NCBI GenBank assembly: GCA_910587455.1
Contig: CAJULK010000004.1
Location: 26,004 to 90,003, forward strand
DNA from: an uncultured Christensenellaceae bacterium
GTDB lineage: Bacteria; Bacillota; Clostridia; Christensenellales; Pumilibacteraceae
Direction: 5' to 3'
Length of the DNA stretch: 64,000 nucleotides
The notes under the pieces were generated by a model. The model was not told the DNA's origin and did not search any database. It saw only the letters and a list, made by a program, of their open reading frames with translations. Below, piece by piece: positions 26,420 to 35,017 of the stretch; positions within the stretch are counted from its first letter, which is position 1, and the number at the start of each line of letters is the position of its first letter. A program made the position numbers and the translations under genes.

Positions 26420-26449
26420 AGTATATCACCCGACGGAAAGATATGTCAA
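26420..26449 (-). promoter_or_regulatory. Promoter of galE
   Basis: TTGACA (26444-26449), 18 bp, TGA-TATACT (hexamer 26420-26425) on the minus strand. Confidence 0.8.
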
Positions 26450-26514
26450 TAATAAACGTGTATTAAGTTCGATTATTGCTTTCCGAAGCGACGCGCCCGA
26501 CCGCGCGGCAAAAA

Positions 26515-28938
26515 CTACACTATTATATTGACGAGCCGCCCGGGAATGGCTATCACCTTTTTGGGCGAAGCTCCGCAGAGCGCGGCTATGACGTCGGCGT
26601 TTGCGAGCGCGGCGGTTTTGATCCCTTCCGCGTCGAGTCCCTGCGGCAGCATGATCTTGCACTTGATCTTGGAATTCACCTGCACCGCATACTCGGCAGC
26701 GGACTTGACGAGCTTGCTCTCGTCGCACACCGGATAACGATTATCGAATACCGACGTTTTTCCGCCGAGCATTTCGTTCGATTCCTCGCAGAAGTGCGGC
26801 GCGAGAGGCGCCATGACGAGAACGAGTTTTTCGAGCACGTACTTTATATAAGCGGCGCTGTAATCCTTTTCCGAACGGTACTTATACAACGCGTTCACAA
26901 GCTCCATGCACCGCGCGACAGCGGTATTGAATCTGAACGCGGGCACGTCCGCCGCAACCTGCTTTATGCAATAATTAAGCTCGTAATCGAGCGCGCCGAC
27001 AGCGCCGTCCGATTTTTCGTCCTTTACCTCTACAACGAGCCGCTCTATCCTGTCCATGAATTTCGCGCATGCTACGATGCCCGAATCCGACCAAGGCCCG
27101 CCCTCTACGTAGTCGAAACCGAACATAAGATACAGCCGAAGCGCGTCCGAGCCGTATTTTTCTATGAGCGGATCGGCGGAAACGACGTTGCCGCGGGTTT
27201 TGCTCATGCGGTAGCCGTCGGGTCCGAGAATGACGCCCTGATGCACGAGCCGCTTAAACGGCTCGTCAAAGCCGATATGACCGAGGTCGTGAAGCACTTT
27301 GGTTATGAACCGCGAATACAAAAGGTGCGTACAGGCGTGTTCCGCGCCGCCCACGTAGCAGTCCACGGGCAGCATTGCGTCAACCGTAGCTTTGTCGAAC
27401 GGTTTCTTCTCGTTGTGCGCGTCGGGATAGCGCATATAGTACCAGGACGAACACACGAAAGTATCTAGCGTATCCGATTCGCGCTTTGCCGGTCTGCCGC
27501 ATATCGGGCAGACGGTGTTTATAAATTCGTCGCAGCGCGCGAGCGGCGACTTGCCGTCGGGCGTGAAATTCACGTTATAAGGAAGCTCGACGGGCAGATC
27601 CTTTTCGGGCACGGGCACCGTGCCGCAATGCTCGCAGTATATGACCGGTATAGGCGCGCCCCAATACCGCTGACGCGAAACAGACCAATCGCGCATGCGG
27701 TAGTTTGTTTTTCTGCCGCCGTGTCCCGTCTTTTCGAGTTCGTCGAGAACGGTGCACTTGCCCTTTTCGCTCGGCAGTCCGTCGAACTTACCGCTGTTTA
27801 CCATGACGCCGTACTCGGTGTACGGTAGTTCGTCGGCGCCGCCGTCCGCCGACCGTATTACACGCTTTATTGGCATACCGTTTTTGAGCGCAAACGCATG
27901 ATCGCGGGTATCGTGCGCAGCAACGCCCATGACCGCGCCCGTGCCGTAAGTGGAAAGGCAGTAATCGGCGACATACAGCGGCACTTTTTCGCCGTTCACG
28001 GGGTTTATGCAGTAACTGCCCGTAAAAACGCCCGTCTTGTCCTTGGCTGTCGAAGTGCGCTCGATCTCGCTGCGCTTTGCCGCTTCCGCGACGTATTTGT
28101 CCACATCCGCTTTTCTGTCCGCGGTCGTGACCGCACAAACGAGCGGATGCTCGGGCGCAAGCACGACGTACGTCACGCCGAAAAGCGTGTCTGCGCGCGT
28201 GGTGAATACCTTGACCGATGCGACGTCGCCGACGGGCGTTTCGAGATCGAACACTACCTCTCCGCCCACCGATTTGCCTATCCAATTGCGCTGCATCGCT
28301 TTGGTCTTTTCCGGCCAATCGAGATTGTCGATGCCTTGCAACAGTTTTTCGGCGTAGTCGGTTATCTTGAAGAACCACTGAGTCATTTCCTTGTGAACGA
28401 CCTCTGACTTGCAACGCTCGCACTTGCCGTCCACGACCTGTTCGTTGGCAATGACGGTCTGACACGACGTACACCAATTTACCGGCGCTTTCTTCTGATA
28501 CGCCAATCCGTTTTTATAGAGCTGTAAAAACAGCCACTGCGTCCATTTGTAATAATCGGGCGCGCAGGTGCGGAACTCGTGCGACCAGTCGAACATAGTA
28601 CCCATGTCGCGAAGCTGACGCTCCATCGTTTCTATGTTGACGTCCGTCGAATCCTTTGGATGAACGCCCGTCTTGATAGCATAATTTTCGGCGGGCAGAC
28701 CAAACGCGTCGAAGCCCATCGGCTGAAACACGTTTTTGCCGTTCATGCGCATAAACCGCGCATAGCTGTCCGACACGCCGTAATTGTACCAATGCCCCAT
28801 GTGCAGTTTTGCACCCGACGGATACGGAAGCATTTCCAAAACGTAATGCTTTTCGCCGTCGGCTTTGGGGTCGAACGTATTTATGCCGTCGCGCCGCCAT
28901 TTGTCTTGCCATTTCTTTTCGATTTCGTTGCGATTCAT
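26515..28938 (-). CDS. leuS: Leucine--tRNA ligase
   Basis: A class I synthetase of normal bacterial length (807 residues). It shows YPSGAKLHMGHWYNYG (HIGH-like HMGH) and the zinc/editing region with CERCKSEV. The CP1 editing domain contains LDWPEKTKAMQRNWIG and DTRDHAF, followed by SWYYMRYPD. YRMSKTRGNVVS is the KMSKS loop. The anticodon and C-terminal domains end the chain. GAGG lies 4-5 nt before the ATG, which starts 7 bp after alaS, so the two are co-transcribed. No T-box is possible in a 7-bp gap. It appears to be the last gene of an operon of about 10 kb starting at 36370. Confidence 0.97.
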   Translation of the reverse strand: MNRNEIEKKWQDKWRRDGINTFDPKADGEKHYVLEMLPYPSGAKLHMGHWYNYGVSDSYARFMRMNGKNVFQPMGFDAFGLPAENYAIKTGVHPKDSTDVNIETMERQLRDMGTMFDWSHEFRTCAPDYYKWTQWLFLQLYKNGLAYQKKAPVNWCTSCQTVIANEQVVDGKCERCKSEVVHKEMTQWFFKITDYAEKLLQGIDNLDWPEKTKAMQRNWIGKSVGGEVVFDLETPVGDVASVKVFTTRADTLFGVTYVVLAPEHPLVCAVTTADRKADVDKYVAEAAKRSEIERTSTAKDKTGVFTGSYCINPVNGEKVPLYVADYCLSTYGTGAVMGVAAHDTRDHAFALKNGMPIKRVIRSADGGADELPYTEYGVMVNSGKFDGLPSEKGKCTVLDELEKTGHGGRKTNYRMRDWSVSRQRYWGAPIPVIYCEHCGTVPVPEKDLPVELPYNVNFTPDGKSPLARCDEFINTVCPICGRPAKRESDTLDTFVCSSWYYMRYPDAHNEKKPFDKATVDAMLPVDCYVGGAEHACTHLLYSRFITKVLHDLGHIGFDEPFKRLVHQGVILGPDGYRMSKTRGNVVSADPLIEKYGSDALRLYLMFGFDYVEGGPWSDSGIVACAKFMDRIERLVVEVKDEKSDGAVGALDYELNYCIKQVAADVPAFRFNTAVARCMELVNALYKYRSEKDYSAAYIKYVLEKLVLVMAPLAPHFCEESNEMLGGKTSVFDNRYPVCDESKLVKSAAEYAVQVNSKIKCKIMLPQGLDAEGIKTAALANADVIAALCGASPKKVIAIPGRLVNIIV

Positions 28939-28945
28939 AGATCCT

Positions 28946-30724
28946 CTATTCGAGCACCGCTTTTATGCGCCTTACGCCCGCGGAACTCGACTGTTCCTTC
29001 AATATTTTGAAATGCCCGAGCTCGCCCGTACGGTTCGCGTGCGGACCGCCGCAAATTTCCTTGGAATACTCACCCATCGTATATACCTTGACTTTCTCGC
29101 CGTACTTGCTTGCGAACAAGCCCACGGCGCCCGCCGCCTTGGCTTCGTCTACGGTCATCTCCTCGCACGTGATCTCCACGTCCGCTTTTATCGCCTCGTT
29201 GACCTTGTCCTCTACCGCCTTTACTTCGTCGGGCGTCATAGCTCTTGCGAACGAAAAATCGAACCGCAGCCGCTCGGGCGTGATATTGGATCCGCGCTGA
29301 TTGACGCCTTCGTCGCCGAGCACTTCTTTGAGCGCGCGGTGCATAAGGTGCGTCGCGGTGTGAAGCCTTGCGGTAAGCTCGCCCGTATCGGCAAGCCCGC
29401 CCTTGAACCGCTGTTCGGCGCCTGCGTGCGACAGATTGCGGTGTTCTTCGAACCGTGCGTTGAATCCGTCTACGTCCACCTTGAATCCGCGCTCTTTTGC
29501 CATTTCCACCGTCATTTCGAGCGGAAAACCGTAAGTGTCGTACAGTCTGAACGCCGATTTACCGTTGATCGTATCGCCCTGAATGTACTTGCACAGTTTT
29601 TCAAACTCTTTTATCCCGTTTTCGAGCGTGCGTTCGAACCGCGTTTGCTCCTCGTCGATCTCGAACGCTATCTTGTCGCGCGCGGCGGCAAGTTCGGGAT
29701 ACGCTTCGGCGTATTTATCCACGACAACGTTGGCTATCTTGGAATAATCTCCGCTCTTCAGTCCTATCGTCGAACCGAATCGTATAGCGCGGCGCAAAAG
29801 CCTGCGCAGAATATAGCCCTGATCGACGTTGGACGGCGTTACGCCGCGTTCGTCGCCTATTATGAACGTAGCCGTCCTAACGTGATCCGCGACCACGCGT
29901 ATGGCGCGGACTGCGTCCGCATCGGACATCTTTCTGCCCGAAAGTTCCTCGATTTTTTTAACTATGGGGGTAAACACGTCGGTATCGTATACGCTCGAAA
30001 GTCCCTGCACGTTCATGAGCGCGCGCTCGAGCCCCATACCCGTATCGACGTTCTTCTGCTTGAGCGGCGAGAACGTGCCGTCGGCGTTCTTGTTAAACTG
30101 CATGAACACGTCGTTCCACACCTCGACGTACTTTCCGCAATCGCACGCCGGAGAACAGGTATCGCAGCACTTGGGCTTGCCCGTATCGAAAAACATTTCG
30201 GTGTCCGGTCCGCACGGTCCCGTCTGTCCGGCAGGGCCCCACCAATTATGCTTTTTGCCGAGATAGAAAATGTTTTCGCGCTTTATCCCGCACTTTTCCC
30301 ACAGCGCCGCGGTATGCTCGTCGCGCGGACAATCGTCGTCGCCCTCGAATACCGTGACCGCGAGCCGATCGGGATCGAGCCCCAGCCTTTCGGTCAAGAA
30401 TTCGTAACTCCACGGTACCATTTCGTCCTTGAAGTAGTCGCCCAAGCTCCAATTACCGAGCATTTCGAAAAACGTGCAGTGCGACGCGTCGCCCACTTCG
30501 TCGATATCGCCGGTGCGAACGCATTTTTGCGTATCGCAAAGCCGCTTGCCCGCGGGATGCGGCTGTCCCAACAGATATGGCACAAGCGGGTGCATGCCCG
30601 CCGTAGTAAACAGAACGGTCGGATCGTTTTCGGGAATGAGGGACGCGGAAGATATGGGCGTATGTCCTCGATCCTTAAAGAAGTTAATCCATTTTTTTCT
30701 AAGCTCGTCGCTTGTAAGTTTCAT
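28946..30724 (-). CDS. alaS: Alanine--tRNA ligase, short form without C-Ala/DHHA1 region
   Basis: A class II synthetase charging tRNA-Ala. The N-terminal catalytic core is typical (FFKDRGHTPISSASLIPEND, then TTAGMHPLVPYLLGQPHP, and GDYFKDEMVPWSYEFLT), followed by the tRNA-recognition helices. The editing domain has the metal-binding HTATHLMH and CGGPHANRTGEL. The chain ends at residue 592 right after GVRRIKAVLE, whereas standard bacterial enzymes run to about 850-880 residues with the DHHA1/C-Ala domain. No frameshift is evident: the stop is followed at 7 bp by leuS, so the short form looks genuine. GGAG precedes the ATG. Confidence 0.94.
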   Translation of the reverse strand: MKLTSDELRKKWINFFKDRGHTPISSASLIPENDPTVLFTTAGMHPLVPYLLGQPHPAGKRLCDTQKCVRTGDIDEVGDASHCTFFEMLGNWSLGDYFKDEMVPWSYEFLTERLGLDPDRLAVTVFEGDDDCPRDEHTAALWEKCGIKRENIFYLGKKHNWWGPAGQTGPCGPDTEMFFDTGKPKCCDTCSPACDCGKYVEVWNDVFMQFNKNADGTFSPLKQKNVDTGMGLERALMNVQGLSSVYDTDVFTPIVKKIEELSGRKMSDADAVRAIRVVADHVRTATFIIGDERGVTPSNVDQGYILRRLLRRAIRFGSTIGLKSGDYSKIANVVVDKYAEAYPELAAARDKIAFEIDEEQTRFERTLENGIKEFEKLCKYIQGDTINGKSAFRLYDTYGFPLEMTVEMAKERGFKVDVDGFNARFEEHRNLSHAGAEQRFKGGLADTGELTARLHTATHLMHRALKEVLGDEGVNQRGSNITPERLRFDFSFARAMTPDEVKAVEDKVNEAIKADVEITCEEMTVDEAKAAGAVGLFASKYGEKVKVYTMGEYSKEICGGPHANRTGELGHFKILKEQSSSAGVRRIKAVLE

Positions 30725-30764
30725 ATGCTCTCCAAAATCGCGTTATTTTTTATGCCGCCGAGCG

Positions 30765-31616
30765 TCACTGACGCTTCGTAGGTTTAAGTTCCTCGTACAG
30801 TTTTTTGATACCGCTGTGCGTAGACGTTATGCGCATTTCCGCGGTGGATACGAGTTTTTCGTTGTTTGCCGTATATTCGTTTGCCATGCCTTCGCGCTTG
30901 ACGACTATGTCGATATTGCCGCCGTCCTTTTTGACAAGACGTTTGACCGTCTTTGCGATCTCTACGTAGCTCATCTTGTCGGCGGCTACGAGATTGTAAT
31001 CACCCTTGGGATAGTCTTTGCGCAAGAACTCGTATATAACGCGCGCTGCGTCGTCCACAGATACTGCGCTTACCGTTTTGTCGCGGTCTATGACAATCTG
31101 TTTTTTACCGCGGCTGCCCGCCGAAACTATCGCGTTTATCGGACGCGACTGTCCGCCGCCGGCGCCGTACACGTCGAACACGCGCAGGACCGTCGTGATC
31201 TTGTCTTTGCTCGCGAGCAGGCTTATAAGATATCTGCCGAGTCCGTATCCGTCCGTCGGAATGGATTTTCCGAACATCGCTTCGGTAAAGTCAACTATCG
31301 GCCGGCTCCTGTCGAATTCTACGCCTTCGCCCACCGTGATGAGTTTTTTTACGCCGTGCACGATGGACATGTACTGAATGTTCTTAAACATTATTAGGTT
31401 GTCCGCTTCGAGCGCAACGTTATTGCCCTGCTCGTCCATGCCCGCAAGGTGGACTACCGCATCGAAATCGTGCTTTTGAAAAAGATCCTCTATTGCGCGG
31501 ACATTGGTAAGATCCATCTGCTCGCGCGTCGGCGCCACGATGTCGAATTTCTTTCGGTAATTTTTTATGAATGTCTTACCTATGAATCCGCTTCCGCCCG
31601 TTATGAGTATTTTCAT
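30765..31616 (-). CDS. NAD-dependent epimerase/dehydratase (extended SDR) of unknown substrate
   Basis: A 283-residue Rossmann protein starting MKILITGGSGFIGKTFI, with VVHLAG and a NAD-binding fold typical of nucleotide-sugar epimerases or dehydratases. The expected YxxxK catalytic pair appears as YGLGR, with Arg replacing Lys, so activity may be altered or the alignment local. A substrate-domain block VLRVFDVYGAGG is present. Length is a little short for GalE-like enzymes (about 310-340). GGAGGG precedes the ATG. It sits between glnS (40 bp) and alaS (40 bp), apparently in the same transcript. Confidence 0.75.
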   Translation of the reverse strand: MKILITGGSGFIGKTFIKNYRKKFDIVAPTREQMDLTNVRAIEDLFQKHDFDAVVHLAGMDEQGNNVALEADNLIMFKNIQYMSIVHGVKKLITVGEGVEFDRSRPIVDFTEAMFGKSIPTDGYGLGRYLISLLASKDKITTVLRVFDVYGAGGGQSRPINAIVSAGSRGKKQIVIDRDKTVSAVSVDDAARVIYEFLRKDYPKGDYNLVAADKMSYVEIAKTVKRLVKKDGGNIDIVVKREGMANEYTANNEKLVSTAEMRITSTHSGIKKLYEELKPTKRQ

Positions 31617-31656
31617 AATCCCTCCAAACCGAATTGTTTGCCGTTATTCCATTGTC

Positions 31657-33315
31657 CTACTGCTTGCTTTTTACCGCGTACGATGATTTAAGTTCCACCA
31701 CCGAGTTGAAAGAATCTTCGTTCTTTGCGTCGCGGGCAAAGTAGCCTATGCGGAAAAACTGCACGCCTTCGCCTACTTGCAGTGCGGAAACGCCACTCTC
31801 CGCCTTTGCCGTTCCCACTCTTAGCGAGTCGCGGTTTACGCGGTCGATAAAGTCACCCTCGCCGTCGGGCACGAGCGCCGAAAGATAATTGATCTTTATA
31901 TCCGCGGCGGTATCGCGGTCTATCCATTGTATAACGCCCTTGGCTTTTACCTCGTCCGTTTTTTCGCAGCGGATCTTTACCACCTTTCCGTCGGCGTCCG
32001 TATCGAACCCCACGCAGCGCACGATAAACGAATTTTTGAGCCGCGCAAGTCCGTCGGGCACGAGTCTGTGATAGCCCTTGGGCGGATCCGCCATAAAGTC
32101 CTCGCGGTTTACGTAAAGCCGCGGAGTCAGCCGTATTTTCCGCGTTACTACGGGCGTCGAGCGCGTTTCGGGATCGACGGGCGTACGGTGCGGCACCGAG
32201 TACTCGCCGCCTTCGGTAACCTCGATGAATTGCTCGTAATCGCTATCGAGATTTACAATGTCCAGCTCGACGGGATCGGGCACGACCATATACCGCTTTG
32301 CCGTAGCGTTGAGTTCGTCGCGAATACAATCGTTCAGCTGCGCCGCGTCCACGGTACTTACCGATTTGGCAAGCCCGACTTCGTTGCAGAACGCGACTAT
32401 GGCGTGCGCGGGCACGCCGCGACGGCGAAGCCCCGAAAGCGTGGGCATGCGCGGATCGTCCCATCCGTCTACAAACCCCTCGTCTACGAACTGCTTCAAA
32501 TAGCGCTTGCTCACCACAGTGTCCGTTATACCGAGCCGAGCAAACTCGTACTGATGCGGTTTGTCCTTTATATCGCAATTATTCACAACCCAATCGTACA
32601 GCGGACGATGGTCTTCGAATTCGAGCGAACAGCACGAATGCGTTATCTTTTCCACCGCGTCCTCGAGCGGGTGCGCAAAGTCGTACATCGGATACACGCA
32701 CCACTTGTCGCCGGTGCGGTGATGGGGCGCGTGAAGCACGCGGTAGATAACGGGATCGCGCATGTTCATATTTGGCGAAGCCATATCTATCTTGGCGCGC
32801 AGTACCATTCCGCCGTCGGGAACTTTTCCGCTCTGCATTCTGTCGAAAAGCGCGAGATTGTCTTTGACCGAACGATTGCGCGACGGGCTTTCTTTTCCCG
32901 CTTCGGTGAGCGTGCCGCGCAAAAGCCGTATCTGCTCGGGGGTGCAGTCGTCCACGTACGCAAGCCCCTTCTTTATGAGCAATACCGCACAGTCGCGCAT
33001 GTACTCGAAGTAATCGGACGCGTAGTATACGCCCGCGGGCTCGAACCCGAGCCAGCGTATGTCGTACAGTATTTGATCGCAAAAATCGGCGTCCTCTTTT
33101 ACGGGGTTGGTATCGTCGAAACGCAGATTGCATTTGCCGCCGAACTTTTGCGCCGTCGTAAAGTTAAAGCATGCGGCTTTGGCATGACCTATATGCAGTC
33201 TGCCGTTCGGCTCGGGCGGAAAACGCATCGCAACGTTCTTTATCCTGCCGCTTTTGAGATCGTCGTAAATGACGTCCTCTATGAAATTCATGGGTGTGGT
33301 CTTTTCGATATCCAT
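31657..33315 (-). CDS. glnS: Glutamine--tRNA ligase
   Basis: A class I synthetase of 552 residues: FPPEPNGRLHIGHAKAACFN (HIGH motif), LRFDDTNPVKEDADF, the GlnRS-type insert with CTPEQIR, and VVSKRYL as KMSKS equivalent. The C-terminal half is the two-barrel anticodon domain ending near RIGYFARD. GlnRS is uncommon in Gram-positive bacteria, which usually make Gln-tRNA through GluRS and GatCAB; its presence suggests direct charging and perhaps transfer in the past. The ATG at 33315 has GAGAG 6 nt upstream; a TTG two codons before it has no usable site. Confidence 0.93.
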   Translation of the reverse strand: MDIEKTTPMNFIEDVIYDDLKSGRIKNVAMRFPPEPNGRLHIGHAKAACFNFTTAQKFGGKCNLRFDDTNPVKEDADFCDQILYDIRWLGFEPAGVYYASDYFEYMRDCAVLLIKKGLAYVDDCTPEQIRLLRGTLTEAGKESPSRNRSVKDNLALFDRMQSGKVPDGGMVLRAKIDMASPNMNMRDPVIYRVLHAPHHRTGDKWCVYPMYDFAHPLEDAVEKITHSCCSLEFEDHRPLYDWVVNNCDIKDKPHQYEFARLGITDTVVSKRYLKQFVDEGFVDGWDDPRMPTLSGLRRRGVPAHAIVAFCNEVGLAKSVSTVDAAQLNDCIRDELNATAKRYMVVPDPVELDIVNLDSDYEQFIEVTEGGEYSVPHRTPVDPETRSTPVVTRKIRLTPRLYVNREDFMADPPKGYHRLVPDGLARLKNSFIVRCVGFDTDADGKVVKIRCEKTDEVKAKGVIQWIDRDTAADIKINYLSALVPDGEGDFIDRVNRDSLRVGTAKAESGVSALQVGEGVQFFRIGYFARDAKNEDSFNSVVELKSSYAVKSKQ

Positions 33316-33369
33316 ATCCAACTCTCATTAAAATGTAATTTCGCTGCGAACGGGAATGTTGCGGAAATA

Positions 33370-34968
33370 TCAGAACAGTCCGCTTATCCTTCCCGTTTTG
33401 CCGTCTATCGTCATACCGACGGCGTTCGGCTTTTTGGGCAGTCCGGGCATGAGCAGTATCTCGCCGGCAACCGCGACTACGAAGCCTGCGCCCGCACGGT
33501 ACTGCACGTCGCGGACCGTAATATCGAAGTCCTCGGGCCGTCCGAGCTTTTTGGGATCGTCGGACAGCGAATACTGCGTCTTTGCAATACACACGGGCAG
33601 TTTGTCCACGCCCAGCGGGAGCATTTTTTCAAGGCTCTTTTTCGCCTTCGCCGTCCATACGACAGACCGCGCGCCGTATATCTTTTGCGCTATCTTTTCG
33701 GTCTTTTCGATAACGGTATCCGAGTCTTTATATGTGAAGTCGAGCTTCGCTTTGCCGCTCGCGGCTTTCACGACTGCCTCGGCGAGATCGGTCGAGCCTG
33801 CGCCGCCCTGCGCCCAGCAGTTGCACAGCACGGCGGGAACGCCGTACTTTGCGCACGCCTTTTTTACCGTTTCGATCTCCGCGTCCGTATCGTCCGTAAA
33901 CTTGTTTATAGCAACGACGACGTTCTGACCGAACACGTTTTTGATGTTTTCGATATGCTTGGTAAGATTGCCCATGCCGAGCGCGAGATCGCCGTTTCCG
34001 CCGTATTTAAGCGCGCGCACGGTCGCGACTATCACCGTGCACGACGGGACTATGCCCGAAACTCTGCACTTGATGTCGAAGAATTTTTCCGCTCCGAGAT
34101 CGGCGCCGAATCCCGCTTCGGTCACTACGTAGTCGGCATAGCTTGCCGCGGTCTTTGTCGCGATCACGGAATTGCAGCCGTGCGCGATATTGGCGAACGG
34201 TCCGCCGTGAACGAACGCGGGCGTACCCTCGAGCGTTTGCACGAGGTTGGGTTTTGCGGCGTCTTTGAGAAGCACCGCCATCGCCTCGGCAGCGCCGAGA
34301 TCGTTTGCCGTTACCGGCTTGCCGTCGTAATTGTAGCCCACTATGATCCTGCCGAGCCGCACTTTGAGATCGTCGAAATCGGACGACAGACACAAAGTCG
34401 CCATGACCTCGCTCGCCGCCGTAATGTTGAAGCCGTCCTCTCTGCCGTTGCCGCTCATTCCGACTATTATCGAACGCAGCGCTCTGTCGTTGCAGTCCAT
34501 ACAGCGGTTAAACGTCACTTTTGCGATCTTGAGCGGATTGCCGAAATATATGCTGTTGTCGATCATAGCGCACAAAAGATTGTTCGCCGACGTTATGGCG
34601 TGAAGATCGCCAGTAAAATGCAGGTTGATATCGTCCATGGGCAGGATCTGAGCCATGCCGCCGCCTGTCGCTCCGCCCTTCATGCCGAAAACCGGCCCGA
34701 GCGACGGTTCGCGAAGCGCCAACGCCGTCTTTTTGCCTATCTTGTTCAGTCCGTCCGCAAGCCCTATCGACACGGTGGACTTACCCTCGCCTGCGGGTGT
34801 GGGATTGATTGCGGTGACAAGGATTATCTTTGCTTTTGGCTCGTACTTGGGATTGACTTTTGCAACGTAGTCGCCGTAGCGATAAACGTTGTCTATCCCG
34901 AGTTTTGCCGCGATCTCCTCGATGGGACCGGGTGTGGCTTCGTAAGCGATTTCGATGTCGGTTTTCAT
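33370..34968 (-). CDS. fhs: Formate--tetrahydrofolate ligase
   Basis: Fhs uses ATP to join formate to tetrahydrofolate, giving 10-formyl-THF for purine synthesis or, in acetogens, the methyl branch of the Wood-Ljungdahl pathway. The 532-residue protein has the P-loop-like TPAGEGKSTV near residue 42, FGMKGGATGGG, NFTGDLHA-type HFTGDLHAI, NRCMDCNDRALR and a C-terminal MPGLPKKPNA. All are family hallmarks. The ATG at 34968 has AAGGAG 6 nt upstream. It follows the transporter-like gene by 49 bp. No other one-carbon gene is visible in the window. Confidence 0.96.
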   Translation of the reverse strand: MKTDIEIAYEATPGPIEEIAAKLGIDNVYRYGDYVAKVNPKYEPKAKIILVTAINPTPAGEGKSTVSIGLADGLNKIGKKTALALREPSLGPVFGMKGGATGGGMAQILPMDDINLHFTGDLHAITSANNLLCAMIDNSIYFGNPLKIAKVTFNRCMDCNDRALRSIIVGMSGNGREDGFNITAASEVMATLCLSSDFDDLKVRLGRIIVGYNYDGKPVTANDLGAAEAMAVLLKDAAKPNLVQTLEGTPAFVHGGPFANIAHGCNSVIATKTAASYADYVVTEAGFGADLGAEKFFDIKCRVSGIVPSCTVIVATVRALKYGGNGDLALGMGNLTKHIENIKNVFGQNVVVAINKFTDDTDAEIETVKKACAKYGVPAVLCNCWAQGGAGSTDLAEAVVKAASGKAKLDFTYKDSDTVIEKTEKIAQKIYGARSVVWTAKAKKSLEKMLPLGVDKLPVCIAKTQYSLSDDPKKLGRPEDFDITVRDVQYRAGAGFVVAVAGEILLMPGLPKKPNAVGMTIDGKTGRISGLF

Positions 34969-35017
34969 ATCTTTCTCCTTGATGGTAATTATCTTGAAGC
35001 AAGCTGCCGTTCGATCT

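Noticed and set aside
28865..30781. A 638-residue plus-strand frame
   Set aside because: Antisense to alaS; no signals of expression.
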